Shown here piece by piece: positions 25,804-34,855 of a DNA stretch of 50,866 bases. Origin of the DNA: Sphingomonadaceae bacterium (GTDB taxonomy: Bacteria; Pseudomonadota; Alphaproteobacteria; Sphingomonadales; Sphingomonadaceae); NCBI GenBank assembly GCA_947463325.1, contig CANHQT010000014.1, positions 1 to 50,866 of the forward strand, read 5' to 3'. Both the position numbers and the translations under genes were made by a program. The notes beneath the pieces were generated by a model. That model was not told the DNA's origin. It ran no database searches and saw nothing but the letters and a program-made list of their open reading frames with translations. How positions within the stretch are numbered: position 1 is the stretch's first letter; each line of letters opens with the position of its first letter.

Positions 25804-28320
25804 TCAGAACCGCTTGGACATGGCGAGTTCCAGATAGCGGCCCGTCGGCTCGATAAAGCCCTGCTGATAGCGCAGCGGGATGATGCCATTGCCGTCGCGC
25901 ACTTCCTGCCTGTCGTTGAACAGGTTGGCGGCGAGCAGGCGCACGCGGACATTGCGCAGGGCAGGCACAGCGCGGAGCAGCGATGCCTGCTGGTTCATGT
26001 CCACAAAAGCCCGCATCGTGACATTGAACGTCGAGGAGAAATCGAGGTCGGATGCTCTGCCACCGCCGGCAATCGGCCCGCCGACCACCGTTGATCCTTC
26101 ACGCCATATGCCGCCGAAGCGGAAGCCGATCCCCTTGTTGAACCAGCCGCCATCGAATTCGACCTCGTGCCGCGGGCTGCCGCCGGCCGCACCCGTTGCC
26201 GACCCGCCGAGCAGGTCGAGCACCGGCACGCCCGGCCGGATCAGGATTTCATCGTCGAGCCGCAGCGTGTGATAGGCGGCGATGCTCCAGCGGCCGCCCG
26301 AACCGGGTCCACCGAACATACCGCCACCAAAGCCGCGACCGCCGCCGCCGCCACCGCCGCCGGGGCCGCGCCCCGCACCGGGCGGCGGGCCACCTGCACC
26401 CGGCGCACCTGCGCCCGGAGGACCACCTGCACCTGGCCCACCTGCACCCGGTCCACCCGCTCCCGGTCCACGTCCCATGCCGAAACCGCCGGGGCCACCG
26501 GGCCCACGCTGCGGCTGGCCAAAGGCGCGGGCAAAGCTGATGCCGCTCCTGATCTGGCGGGCCTCTGTCCGCGCGAAATTGACCGGGGTGAAATCGACGC
26601 TGGTGATGCGGCCGCCCGCGCCGCGCGTGACGCGGCCGGGGAAGGCTGCTTCAATCTCCGGCGTCAGCAGCGGGAACTCCGATGTCGTGTTCCGGCTACG
26701 CGCATTGGAATAGCTGGTGGTGAACAGCAGATCCACGTCGGGGATCGGCCGCCAGTTGGCCTGCACGCGGAAATCGCGCCGCGTTTCAGCAAGCAGCGCG
26801 GGATTTCCGCCGCTGATGACATCCGCCAGCACCGTTTCGTTGCGGCTGAAATCGAAGATGGCGCGACCGGTGGTGACAAGGCGCGGGGCGCCGAGCTGGG
26901 TCACGCCGGGCGCGGTTTCCTCTCCCACCCAGGTTGCCACCAGATCGACGCGTTCGATCGGGCTCCAGTTGAACCCGGCAGTATAGCTTTCAAGCAGCCG
27001 GAAATCGCTGACATCGCGCAGCGCATAGCGGCCATTGACGGAAAAATCGCCGAGGAAGGCGAGCACATCGTCGCTGCGGCTGGCAATCGGCACGTCGATA
27101 TTGGCGCTGGCGGTCAGCGCAGTGCGCCCCAGATCGGCCAGTGTCACACTGCCTTGCCGTTCGGACCGCGTTTCCAGTGCAACGTCCCGCCATCCGCTCT
27201 GGAAGGTCGTGCGGACGCGGCCTGCGGGCAGGGTGACGGGGCTGCCAGAGATGACGAAATCGAGGTCGGCGGTGTCCGAAACCGATCGGGTGCGGTCCAC
27301 GCTGATGCCATTGGCAGAAACAGCGGTGGCGACATTGCGTTCATTGGCGGCGGTGCCGGTCACGCGGTCATAATTGCCGGTCAACGTCCAGCGCCAGCGC
27401 CCTAGCCGACCATCGGAAGACAGGCCGGCGCGGAAAGTGTCGCTCTTGCTCTGGGCGCGCAGCGGCTGATCGGGCGCCAGTGCCTGCGGGCCGAGCAGGC
27501 CACGCGTTTCGTTGAGGTCATAGCGCAGGTTGAGCGATGCACCGATCTGCTGGGTGATGGGCAGGCCGTAGGTGCCATCGATGGTCAGCACATCGCTGCC
27601 CCCGGCGAGCGTGCGCAATTCACCGTCGAGCGGGACGCCGCTGGCCTGCACAATATCCCGCTCCGCTTCGGTCAGCGGGGTAAAGCGGGTATATTCGGCT
27701 GAGAGGTTGAGGCGCGTCCGCTCACGGATGCGGAACAGCCCGGCCTCCAGTTCCTGGCCCCAGCGGCCGCCGTCGCTCGCGCCGCCGGCTTCGACCTCGG
27801 TGCTGATCGCCGAAAACTGGTCCTTGAGGACAAAGTTGATGACGCGCTGGTCGGCAGAAAAGCCGTAATCGAGCGCCACTTCTTCGGGGAAGATTTCGAC
27901 ACGGGCGATCGCTTCGGGCGGCAGGTTGCGGATCTCGCCAAAGCCCGAGACGCGGCGGCCGGCGACCAGCACCACCGGCGGGCCACTGCCGCGCGCCCGC
28001 CCGCCGCGGGTCTGCACGGACAAGGCCGAAACGAGATCGGCGACATTGCTCGCGCCATAGGATGCGATGGCATTTTCATCGAGCACCTCGTCCGCCGGAA
28101 TGTCGGACACGACAGAGGCAAAGCTGCGTGCGCCGGTGACGATGATGTCCCCGCCGGGATTGGCCTCGGCCTGCTCCTCGCCGGCTGTGGTTTCGGCGGG
28201 CGTCTCGACCGGCTGATCTGCGGTCGTGGATGTCGCGTCGGCGGCAAGTGCCGGAAAAGCGGGCGCAAATGCCAGAACGGCCGCGCCGCACAAGAGTGCG
28301 CGGGAGGAAGAGGAAATCAA
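25804..28320 (-). CDS. TonB-dependent outer-membrane receptor with Gly/Pro-rich insert
   Basis: 838-residue outer-membrane receptor that would import a ligand using TonB/ExbBD energy. It has a signal peptide (ALLCGAAVLAFAPAFPALAA), a possible TonB box GGDIIVTGAR near residue 57, a plug domain with SNVADLVSALS, GPPVVLVAGRRV and EAIARVEIFPEEVALDYG, then a beta-barrel of alternating strands ending in the outer-membrane signature ELAMSKRF with terminal Phe. Residues about 604-675 are a Gly/Pro-rich low-complexity stretch that should form an exposed loop. The plug ends RVINFVLKDQF, close to sphingomonad receptors lacking a 22-strand canonical layout. The start is a TTG (28318-28320), as no ATG is near. 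Ligand unknown; no siderophore genes adjoin it. Confidence 0.88.
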   Translation of the reverse strand: MISSSSRALLCGAAVLAFAPAFPALAADATSTTADQPVETPAETTAGEEQAEANPGGDIIVTGARSFASVVSDIPADEVLDENAIASYGASNVADLVSALSVQTRGGRARGSGPPVVLVAGRRVSGFGEIRNLPPEAIARVEIFPEEVALDYGFSADQRVINFVLKDQFSAISTEVEAGGASDGGRWGQELEAGLFRIRERTRLNLSAEYTRFTPLTEAERDIVQASGVPLDGELRTLAGGSDVLTIDGTYGLPITQQIGASLNLRYDLNETRGLLGPQALAPDQPLRAQSKSDTFRAGLSSDGRLGRWRWTLTGNYDRVTGTAANERNVATAVSANGISVDRTRSVSDTADLDFVISGSPVTLPAGRVRTTFQSGWRDVALETRSERQGSVTLADLGRTALTASANIDVPIASRSDDVLAFLGDFSVNGRYALRDVSDFRLLESYTAGFNWSPIERVDLVATWVGEETAPGVTQLGAPRLVTTGRAIFDFSRNETVLADVISGGNPALLAETRRDFRVQANWRPIPDVDLLFTTSYSNARSRNTTSEFPLLTPEIEAAFPGRVTRGAGGRITSVDFTPVNFARTEARQIRSGISFARAFGQPQRGPGGPGGFGMGRGPGAGGPGAGGPGAGGPPGAGAPGAGGPPPGAGRGPGGGGGGGGRGFGGGMFGGPGSGGRWSIAAYHTLRLDDEILIRPGVPVLDLLGGSATGAAGGSPRHEVEFDGGWFNKGIGFRFGGIWREGSTVVGGPIAGGGRASDLDFSSTFNVTMRAFVDMNQQASLLRAVPALRNVRVRLLAANLFNDRQEVRDGNGIIPLRYQQGFIEPTGRYLELAMSKRF
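26300..26510 (-). repeat. GC-rich imperfect repeat encoding Gly/Pro tract
   Basis: This stretch inside the receptor gene is built from GGN and CCN codons, with several near-identical short units coding for Gly-Pro-Gly-Ala-Gly-Gly-type repeats (about residues 604-675). Such tracts vary in length by slippage and are hard to assemble. Confidence 0.8.
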
Positions 28321-28335
28321 GGGGGAGGCCTTTCC

Positions 28336-28358
28336 TGGAACGCTATCTGGAACGCTAT
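28336..28358. repeat. Tandem repeat TGGAACGCTAT before receptor gene
   Basis: Two perfect copies of TGGAACGCTAT (28336-28346 and 28348-28358), one base apart, lie 16-38 nt upstream of the receptor start codon. They could be a regulator site or an RNA feature in its leader. Confidence 0.55.
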
Positions 28359-28517
28359 ATCGTTTGCGGTCGCATATGGCGTGCGCGACAAATGTCGCAA
28401 GACTTTGCTGAACACCATACAGACTTGGGTCGCCTTCAAGAAAAAATGTCTAGGCAAGGGCAGGCTGAGCTATCATGGGGTTTGGCCGCGCAGATGGTGC
28501 GCGTTTTGTAACGAAGG

Positions 28518-29900
28518 ATGACGGTGGTGGCGGCGAACTGGGCGCCCGATAGCTGGAAGCAGGCCGAAGCGCGGCAAATGCCGCACTGGCCGGATGCGGA
28601 CGCGCTGGCTGAGGCCGAGCGTGAGCTGGCGAGCTATCCTCCGCTGGTGTTTGCGGGCGAGGCGCGCAATCTGAAGGCGGATCTTGCGCGGGTCGCGCAG
28701 GGCAAGGCGTTCCTGTTGCAAGGCGGCGATTGCGCTGAAAGCTTCGCCGAGTTCCACCCCAATAATATCCGCGATACCTTCCGCGTCATCCTGCAGATGG
28801 CGGTCGTCCTTACCTTTGCGTCCAAGCTGCCGGTGGTGAAGGTCGGGCGCATGGCCGGGCAGTTTGCCAAGCCGCGTTCGGGCGAAACCGAGGTGCAGGG
28901 CGATGTCGAACTGCCCAGCTATCGCGGTGACATCATCAACGATATCGGCTTCACCGCCGAGGGTCGGGTGCCCGATCCGAAACGGATGGTGAAGGCCTAT
29001 TCGCAGTCGGCGGCGACGCTCAATCTGCTGCGCGCCTTTGCCAGCGGCGGTTATGCCAACCTCCAGCAAGTCCATGCCTGGACGCACGACTTCATGGGCC
29101 GCAGCCCCTGGGCCGCGCAATATCGCGATGTCGCCAACCGTATCGGCGAAGCGCTCGAATTCATGGCCGCTTGCGGCATTGATGCCGACAGCGTTCCCCA
29201 GCTCAAGACGGCGAGCTTTTACACCAGCCATGAGGCGCTGTTGCTGCCCTATGAGCAGGCATTGACGCGGCAGGACAGCCTGACCGGTGACTGGTATGAT
29301 ACCAGCGCGCATTTCCTGTGGATCGGGGATCGCACCCGCTTCGAAGGATCGGCGCATGTCGAATATCTGCGCGGCGTCGGTAATCCCATTGGCATGAAGA
29401 TCGGCCCCTCGACCGATGCCGATACGCTGCTGCGCCTGCTCGATACGCTCAATCCGGCGCGTGAGGCCGGGCGGATGACGCTGATCAGCCGCTTTGGCTA
29501 TGACAAGATCGAAAGCGGCCTGCCGCCGCTGGTGCGCGCGGTCGAGCGTGAAGGGCATCCGGTGGTGTGGTCATGCGATCCGATGCACGGCAATGTCGTG
29601 AAGGCCGCCAATGGCTACAAGACGCGCCCGTTCGAGCGGATCCTTGCCGAAGTGCGCGGCTTTTTTGCGGTGCACCGGGCGGAGGGTAGCTTTGCCGGCG
29701 GCATCCATGCCGAAATGACCGGGCAGAATGTCACCGAATGCACAGGCGGCGCGGTGGCGGTGAGCGAGATTGACCTCGCCGATCGCTACCACACCCATTG
29801 CGATCCGCGCCTCAACGCGGCGCAGAGCCTCGAACTGGCGTTCCTGCTCGCGGAAATGCTCAATCAGGAATTGCAGGAACGGCGCAAGGCCGCGGCCTGA
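28518..29900 (+). CDS. Class II 3-deoxy-7-phosphoheptulonate (DAHP) synthase
   Basis: First enzyme of the shikimate pathway, joining phosphoenolpyruvate and erythrose 4-phosphate. The 460-residue length and motifs match the class II (plant/Mycobacterium/PhzC-like) type: [11 protein letters not shown] near residue 75, [51 protein letters not shown], and [11 protein letters not shown] near 350 with the metal-binding residues, then [15 protein letters not shown] and a final [12 protein letters not shown]. The annotated ATG has AAGG directly in front of it, unusually close; a GTG 6 or 9 nt further in would be better spaced. It is divergent from the receptor gene and convergent with the enoyl-CoA hydratase. 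Confidence 0.96.
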   Translation: MTVVAANWAPDSWKQAEARQMPHWPDADALAEAERELASYPPLVFAGEARNLKADLARVAQGKAFLLQGGDCAESFAEFHPNNIRDTFRVILQMAVVLTFASKLPVVKVGRMAGQFAKPRSGETEVQGDVELPSYRGDIINDIGFTAEGRVPDPKRMVKAYSQSAATLNLLRAFASGGYANLQQVHAWTHDFMGRSPWAAQYRDVANRIGEALEFMAACGIDADSVPQLKTASFYTSHEALLLPYEQALTRQDSLTGDWYDTSAHFLWIGDRTRFEGSAHVEYLRGVGNPIGMKIGPSTDADTLLRLLDTLNPAREAGRMTLISRFGYDKIESGLPPLVRAVEREGHPVVWSCDPMHGNVVKAANGYKTRPFERILAEVRGFFAVHRAEGSFAGGIHAEMTGQNVTECTGGAVAVSEIDLADRYHTHCDPRLNAAQSLELAFLLAEMLNQELQERRKAAA

Positions 29901-29933
29901 TCACCCTGATCCGGCACATGGGGCGGGGAAAAT

Positions 29934-30707
29934 CTATTTCCCCGTCCAGTTGCCCGGCCGCTTTTCGACAAAGGCGGCCATGCCTTCCTTTTGATCGGCG
30001 GTGCCGAACAGCCCGTGGAACAGGCGCCGTTCGAACTGGACGCCCTGTGCCAGCGTGGTTTCGAACGCGGCGTTGACCATTTCCTTGGCAGCGATGGCGG
30101 CAAGGGGTGCCATGCCGGCGATGGTTTCTGCGGTTTTGAGCGCTTCGGTGACGAGGTCAGCGGCAGGCACAATCCGTGCGACGAGGCCGGCGCTCTCCGC
30201 TTCGGCGGCATCCATCATCCGGCCGGTCAGGCACATGTCCATCGCCTTGGCCTTGCCGACCGCACGGGTCAGGCGCTGTGATCCGCCCATGCCGGGCGTG
30301 ACGGCGAGCTTGATTTCCGGCTGGCCGAACTTCGCGCTGTCGGCCGCGATGATGAAATCGGCCATCATCGCCAGCTCGCATCCGCCACCCAGGGCATAGC
30401 CTGCGACCGCTGCTATCCAGGGTTTGCGGGTTGCGGTGACGCGGTCATAGCCCGCAAAGAAATCGCCGCCGTACATGTCGGCAAAGGATTGGCCGGACAT
30501 TTCCTTGATGTCTGCGCCTGCCGCGAAGGCCTTTTCGCTGCCGGTCAGGACGAGGCAGCGCTGCCCCGCATCGGCATCATAGCGGGCAAAGGCGTCGATC
30601 AGATCGGCGAGCACCTGCGAATTCAGCGCATTGAGCGCCTGCGGCCGGTTCAGAGTCACCAGCGTGACGGCCCCGTGCGTTTCGACGAGGATGGTTTCAT
30701 AGGTCAT
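29934..30707 (-). CDS. Enoyl-CoA hydratase
   Basis: Crotonase-fold enzyme (257 aa) that hydrates trans-2-enoyl-CoA in beta-oxidation or branched-chain breakdown. Both catalytic glutamates are in the standard positions: [12 protein letters not shown] (Glu144 equivalent) and [20 protein letters not shown] (Glu164 equivalent). The [10 protein letters not shown] oxyanion-hole loop and the C-terminal [18 protein letters not shown] complete the short-chain hydratase signature. The start is ATG 30705-30707, overlapping the upstream gene's stop by 4 nt (ATGA). It is the second gene of a two-gene unit with the 3-hydroxyisobutyryl-CoA hydrolase, suggesting valine or methyl-branched acyl-CoA catabolism; specificity is inferred. 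Confidence 0.94.
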   Translation of the reverse strand: MTYETILVETHGAVTLVTLNRPQALNALNSQVLADLIDAFARYDADAGQRCLVLTGSEKAFAAGADIKEMSGQSFADMYGGDFFAGYDRVTATRKPWIAAVAGYALGGGCELAMMADFIIAADSAKFGQPEIKLAVTPGMGGSQRLTRAVGKAKAMDMCLTGRMMDAAEAESAGLVARIVPAADLVTEALKTAETIAGMAPLAAIAAKEMVNAAFETTLAQGVQFERRLFHGLFGTADQKEGMAAFVEKRPGNWTGK

Positions 30708-31747
30708 AGCGGTTTCCATTCTTCCTGATCGGGCAGGGGGGCAAAGATGCTGTCGATGAGGGCGTCAGTCACGCCTGCTGGCGTTGCCGGGTCCCATAGG
30801 GGCGCATTATCCTTGTCGACGATCACCGCGCGCACGCCTTCGGCAAAGTCGGGCCGGGTGAGCACGCGGCTGGCGATGCGATACTCCATCGTCATGTTCG
30901 CCGCGAAATCGGCGCAGGATAGGCTGTCAGCGAGCTGGCGCAGCGCCACCTTGCAGGTCTGGGGCGACTTTGTGGCGAGCGTGGCAAGCGTTGCCTGTGC
31001 CCATTCGCCGTCATCACCCGCGAGGCTGGCGAGGATGTCCTCATAACGGTCACTCGCGAAATGGCGCGCAATGTCCGGCGCGTGCGCCGCGAGTGTCGGC
31101 TCGGGCGCCGGTGAGGCAAGGCTGTCGAGCACGCTCGCTGCATCCTCGCCAGCGATGATGCGGGCCTTGGCATCCTCCAGCGTTTCCGACGCCAGATAAT
31201 GGGTGGCAAGGCCAGCCCAATGGCATTCCGCCCCGTCGATGCGCGCGCCGGTCAGCGCCAGATATTGGCCAAGGCGGTCAGCCAGGCGCGAGAGATACCA
31301 GCCACCGCCGACATCGGGGAACAGGCCGATGCCGGTCTCCGGCATGGCCAGCCGCGTGCGTTCAGTCGCGACGCGAAGCTGCGCCGGTTGCGAAATGCCG
31401 ACGCCGCCGCCCATGGTGATCCCGTCCATGAAAGCGACCACCGGCTTTGCGTAGGTAAAGAGCAGGTGGTTGAGCTGATATTCGTCGTGGAAAAATGCCC
31501 GCCCGGATGATCCGCCATCATTGAGCGCGCTGTTGCGCAGGAAGGCGATGTCGCCACCCGCGCAAAATCCCCGCCCCTCGGCATGATCGATGATGATGGT
31601 GGTAACCGCCGGATCATCGCGCCAGGCGAGCAACGCGGACGTCATCGCATGCACCATGGGCAGGGTGAGCGCGTGGATGGCGGCGGGGCGGTTGAGCCGG
31701 ATGCGGCCTGCCGCACCTTCGGTGAAAGTCAGCACGTCCTGTGTCAT
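30704..31747 (-). CDS. 3-hydroxyisobutyryl-CoA hydrolase-like enoyl-CoA hydratase/isomerase
   Basis: Crotonase-superfamily enzyme (347 aa) of the HIBYL-CoA hydrolase type, which frees 3-hydroxyisobutyrate in valine degradation. The longer length than ordinary hydratases, the [11 protein letters not shown] loop, [35 protein letters not shown] (catalytic Glu) and the extended C-terminal helical part ([38 protein letters not shown]) fit this family rather than simple hydratases. The start is ATG 31745-31747. It is translationally coupled to the next hydratase and faces away from the MDR gene across a gap that holds a perfect palindrome (31793-31809). Confidence 0.9.
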   Translation of the reverse strand: MTQDVLTFTEGAAGRIRLNRPAAIHALTLPMVHAMTSALLAWRDDPAVTTIIIDHAEGRGFCAGGDIAFLRNSALNDGGSSGRAFFHDEYQLNHLLFTYAKPVVAFMDGITMGGGVGISQPAQLRVATERTRLAMPETGIGLFPDVGGGWYLSRLADRLGQYLALTGARIDGAECHWAGLATHYLASETLEDAKARIIAGEDAASVLDSLASPAPEPTLAAHAPDIARHFASDRYEDILASLAGDDGEWAQATLATLATKSPQTCKVALRQLADSLSCADFAANMTMEYRIASRVLTRPDFAEGVRAVIVDKDNAPLWDPATPAGVTDALIDSIFAPLPDQEEWKPL

Positions 31748-31792
31748 GATCGTCGCATTGCCGTGCGCCGGTCTTCGGTGCAACCGCCATAC

Positions 31793-31809
31793 CGCTTTTT
31801 GAAAAAGCG
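31793..31809. promoter_or_regulatory. Perfect palindrome in divergent promoter region
   Basis: CGCTTTTTGAAAAAGCG: 8-bp arms around a single central G, in the 131-nt gap between the divergent HIBYL-CoA hydrolase and MDR oxidoreductase genes. Position and symmetry suggest a dimeric repressor's operator controlling both units; the regulator is not known. Confidence 0.6.
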
Positions 31810-31878
31810 CTTGGCGCGGGTGGCAAGTGGCGGCTAGCGTCAGCCATCATACGACAATCAATGCACAGGAGAGAGCAT

Positions 31879-33003
31879 ATGGCCGATCTGCCCGGAGATG
31901 GCGTCGCCCTTTTTTCAACCGCGACTGCCGAAGGAACCATCCGCCTGACGCTTGAGCCGCAGCAGCTCGCGCCGCTGGGTGAGGATGAGGTGCTGATCCG
32001 GGTAGAGGCGACTCCGGTCAATCCGTCCGACCTCGGCCTGCTGTTCGGTCCGGCCGATGTTTCGACAGCCCGGGTAGAGGGCGGTGCGCTGGTAACCGAT
32101 ATTCCTGAAAAGCTGCGCCGTGCCGTCGCTGCGCGCGTCGGCCAATCGATGCCGGTGGGCAATGAAGGGGCGGGCACAGTGATTGCCGCAGGCGCTTCGG
32201 CGGCCGCGCAGGCATTGGTTGGGCGCACCGTGGCGACTTTCGGTGGCGCGCTGTACCGCAGCTATCGCGTGGCGCGCGCATCCGACGTGCTGGTTCTCCC
32301 CGAAGGCGCGAGCGCGCGCGAAGGGGCGTCGCTCACCGTCAATCCGCTCACTGCCATGGCGATGGTGGGGACAATGCGCCGCGAAGGGCATACCGCTCTG
32401 GTCCACACCGCCGCTGCGTCCAACCTCGGCCAGATGCTGGTGCGCCTGTGCGCGCATGAGGGTGTCGGCCTCGTCAACATCGTGCGCTCGCCGGCACAGG
32501 TGGCGATCCTGCGCGGTATCGGCGCCGAGCATGTCGTGGATAGCTCACAGGCCGATTTCATGGACCGGTTGGTTGATGCCATCGTTGCCACTGGCGCGAC
32601 GCTCGCGTTCGACGCGATCGGCGGCGGCACGCTGGCGGGACAGATCCTGACGGCGATGGAGGCGGCACAGCTGCGCCTCGGCGCGCCCTTCTCGGTCTAC
32701 GGATCGAGCGTGCACAAGCAGGTCTATATCTATGGCGGGCTCGACATGGGGCCGACCACCTTCTCGCGCAGTTTCGGCCTGCAATGGGGTATCTGCGGCT
32801 TCCTGCTGACGCCCTATCTGATGAAGGTCGGCTTCGAGGAAGTGGGCCGGATGCGCAGCTTTGTCGTCGAACATCGCGGTGACATTTTCTCCAGCTACTA
32901 TAGCGCGGAGATCGCCCTGACCGCGATGCTCGACCCGGCGGTGGCGCAGGCCTGCCAGGCCAAGGCGACGGGCAGCAAATATCTTATCAACCCGACGCTG
33001 TGA
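31879..33003 (+). CDS. Zinc-type MDR oxidoreductase
   Basis: Medium-chain dehydrogenase/reductase (374 aa) using NAD(P)H. The start is ATG 31879-31881, behind a good AGGAGAG box 6 nt upstream; an ATG 18 nt earlier is less well placed. The N-terminal GroES-like domain has VEATPVNPSDLGLL and MPVGNEGAGTV. The cofactor domain has NPLTAMAMVGTM and a modified nucleotide loop HTAAASNLGQMLV in place of the usual GxGxxG. The NPLTA segment is reminiscent of trans-2-enoyl-CoA reductases (MECR), but I cannot assign the substrate. No catalytic-zinc Cys/His set was seen. The SDR gene follows after 14 nt and is probably co-transcribed. Confidence 0.85.
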   Translation: MADLPGDGVALFSTATAEGTIRLTLEPQQLAPLGEDEVLIRVEATPVNPSDLGLLFGPADVSTARVEGGALVTDIPEKLRRAVAARVGQSMPVGNEGAGTVIAAGASAAAQALVGRTVATFGGALYRSYRVARASDVLVLPEGASAREGASLTVNPLTAMAMVGTMRREGHTALVHTAAASNLGQMLVRLCAHEGVGLVNIVRSPAQVAILRGIGAEHVVDSSQADFMDRLVDAIVATGATLAFDAIGGGTLAGQILTAMEAAQLRLGAPFSVYGSSVHKQVYIYGGLDMGPTTFSRSFGLQWGICGFLLTPYLMKVGFEEVGRMRSFVVEHRGDIFSSYYSAEIALTAMLDPAVAQACQAKATGSKYLINPTL

Positions 33004-33017
33004 GAGGGGTGAGGGGG

Positions 33018-33788
33018 ATGCACGATCTGTTCGACCTCACCGGCAAGACCGCCATCGTCACCGGCTCATCGCGCGGTATCGGGCGGGCGATTGCCGAACA
33101 TTTCGCCCGCCACGGCGCAAATGTCGTCATCTCCTCCCGCAAGGCGGAGGCCTGTCAGGAGGTGGCGGACGCCATCAACGCGCGTGATGGCGGCCGTGCG
33201 GTGGTCATCCCTGCCAGCATCTCCTCGAAACAGGCGCTGGAGGAACTGGTGGCCGGGACCCACAAGGCCTTCGGTCCGGTCGATATCTGCGTCTGCAATG
33301 CCGCCTCCAACCCCTATTACGGCCCCGCTGGCGGGATCAGTGATGAGGCGTTCCGCAAGGTGCTCGACAATAATATCCTGTCGAACCACTGGCTGGCGCA
33401 GATGTGCCTGCCCGACATGATCGAGGCGCGGGATGGGGCGATCATCATCGTCAGCTCGATCGGCGGACTCAAGGGGTCCGACACCATCGGCGCCTATTGC
33501 GTGTCCAAGGCGGCGGACATGCAGCTCGCGCGCAACTATGCGGTTGAATATGGGCGGCATAACATCCGCACCAATTGCATCGCACCGGGCCTGATCCGGA
33601 CGGATATGGCGCGGGCGCTGTGGGAAAATCCGGCCGCCGAAGAACGCTTTAACACCCAGCATCCGATGCGCCGCATGGGCGTGCCAGAGGATCTGGCGGG
33701 GGCTGCGGTATTCCTCGCGAGCCGCGCTGGCGCCTATGTCAACGGCCAGACCATCGTCGTCGATGGCGGCACAGTGATTGCGGGCTAA
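33018..33788 (+). CDS. SDR family oxidoreductase
   Basis: Classical short-chain dehydrogenase/reductase (256 aa). It has the cofactor motif TGSSRGIG (near residue 15), CNAASNPYYG (the NAG-type motif), the catalytic Ser in IIIVSSIGG, Tyr-Lys in YCVSK, and RTNCIAPGLIRTDMAR after it, ending in the common VDGGTVIAG tail. The start is ATG 33018-33020 with a GAGGGG run in front. It sits 14 nt after the MDR gene and its TAA overlaps the stop of the convergent tesB. Typical partners are 3-hydroxyacyl-CoA or alcohol substrates; the acyl-CoA context favours the former. Confidence 0.93.
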   Translation: MHDLFDLTGKTAIVTGSSRGIGRAIAEHFARHGANVVISSRKAEACQEVADAINARDGGRAVVIPASISSKQALEELVAGTHKAFGPVDICVCNAASNPYYGPAGGISDEAFRKVLDNNILSNHWLAQMCLPDMIEARDGAIIIVSSIGGLKGSDTIGAYCVSKAADMQLARNYAVEYGRHNIRTNCIAPGLIRTDMARALWENPAAEERFNTQHPMRRMGVPEDLAGAAVFLASRAGAYVNGQTIVVDGGTVIAG

Positions 33789-34702
33789 CCTACCGGCGGG
33801 CGGTAGCGGATCAGGCCTTCCTGCGCGACGCTGGCGACGAGGCGGCCGTCCTGGGTATAGAAACGGCCGCGGTTGAATCCGCGTCCGCCGCCGGCCCAGG
33901 GGCTGTCCATCGCATAGAGCAGCCAGTCGTCGACGCGCAGGTCATCATGGATCCAGACGGCGTGGTCGAGGCTCGCCGTCATCATCCCCGGCGTGCGCCA
34001 GTTTACCCCGTGCGGCAGCACGCAGGTGCCGAGCAGCATCATGTCCGAGGCATAGGCGAGGATCGCCCGGTGCAGCCCCTGATCGTCGCCGATCGGCGCG
34101 CCGAGACGCAGCCATGTGTGCTGCACGCCATCGGTCGGCGTGGGGTTGAGGAAGGACCGGTTCTCGACCGGGCGCACTTCGATCGGGCGCATTTTCTGGA
34201 AACGGTTGGCGAAGCGCGCGGTTTCGGGATCGGTCTCGCGGGCGATGCGCTCCGCTTCGGTTGGCAGATCGTTCGGCCCCGGCACGTCGGGCATCGCCTC
34301 TTGATGGGTAAAGCCGTCTTCGCGCCGGTGGAAGCTCGCGGTCATGGTCAGGATCGGGCGCTCTTCCTGCATCGCGATGATGCGGCGCGTGGAAAAACTG
34401 CCACCGTCAAAGTCGCGGCGGACGACATAGTCGATTTCCAGCTCTTCGGTGCCTGCACGCATGAAATAGCAGTGCAGCGAATGGAGCGGCCGGTCGGGCG
34501 CGACATCGCGCTGCGCCGCAATCAGGCCTTGGGCGATCACCTGACCGCCAAAGACACGGCCGATGCCGCCGGGCTGGCGCGATCCGCGAAAGGCCAGTTC
34601 CCCGGTTTCGCGCACGTCGAGCAGGTGGAGGAGCTGTTCGACCCGCCCTTCGATGGTTGCTGCCGGTTGATCGCTGTCCATTGCCCTGGTTCCGTCCGTC
34701 AT
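33785..34702 (-). CDS. tesB: Acyl-CoA thioesterase II
   Basis: Double hot-dog thioesterase (about 305 aa) that hydrolyses medium- to long-chain acyl-CoAs. It has the N-terminal FRGSRQPGGIGRVFGGQVIAQ-type loop, SLHCYFMRAGTEELEIDYVV, SFSTRRI, and the C-terminal hot dog with the catalytic Asp region SLDHAVWIHDDLRVDDWLLY and SPWAGGGRGFNRGRFY. All are TesB hallmarks. The start is uncertain: ATG 34702 is chosen, but ATGs at 34729 and 34681 are also in frame. It is divergent from the acyl-CoA synthetase gene and convergent with the SDR gene. In this block it could release CoA from stalled or toxic intermediates. Confidence 0.95.
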   Translation of the reverse strand: MTDGTRAMDSDQPAATIEGRVEQLLHLLDVRETGELAFRGSRQPGGIGRVFGGQVIAQGLIAAQRDVAPDRPLHSLHCYFMRAGTEELEIDYVVRRDFDGGSFSTRRIIAMQEERPILTMTASFHRREDGFTHQEAMPDVPGPNDLPTEAERIARETDPETARFANRFQKMRPIEVRPVENRSFLNPTPTDGVQHTWLRLGAPIGDDQGLHRAILAYASDMMLLGTCVLPHGVNWRTPGMMTASLDHAVWIHDDLRVDDWLLYAMDSPWAGGGRGFNRGRFYTQDGRLVASVAQEGLIRYRPPVG

Positions 34703-34855
34703 CGTCTCGCGCCCCGCTAGCCCCTCCATCCTCTGCGCGCCATACTGCGATTAAGAATTTTCTCGCATCCTGCCCGTCACCCGCGCTAGCCTGTGTCCGG
34801 GACGATTCACTGCCGCAGCGACAAACAGTCGCGCGGTGGGCGATGGGAGAGGATT

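Noticed and set aside
28321..28517. Cobalamin riboswitch upstream of the TonB-dependent receptor, suggested by cobS/cobT nearby
   Set aside because: No B12-box-like conserved segment or multi-stem leader was recognised in the 197-nt gap. Only a short tandem repeat is seen.
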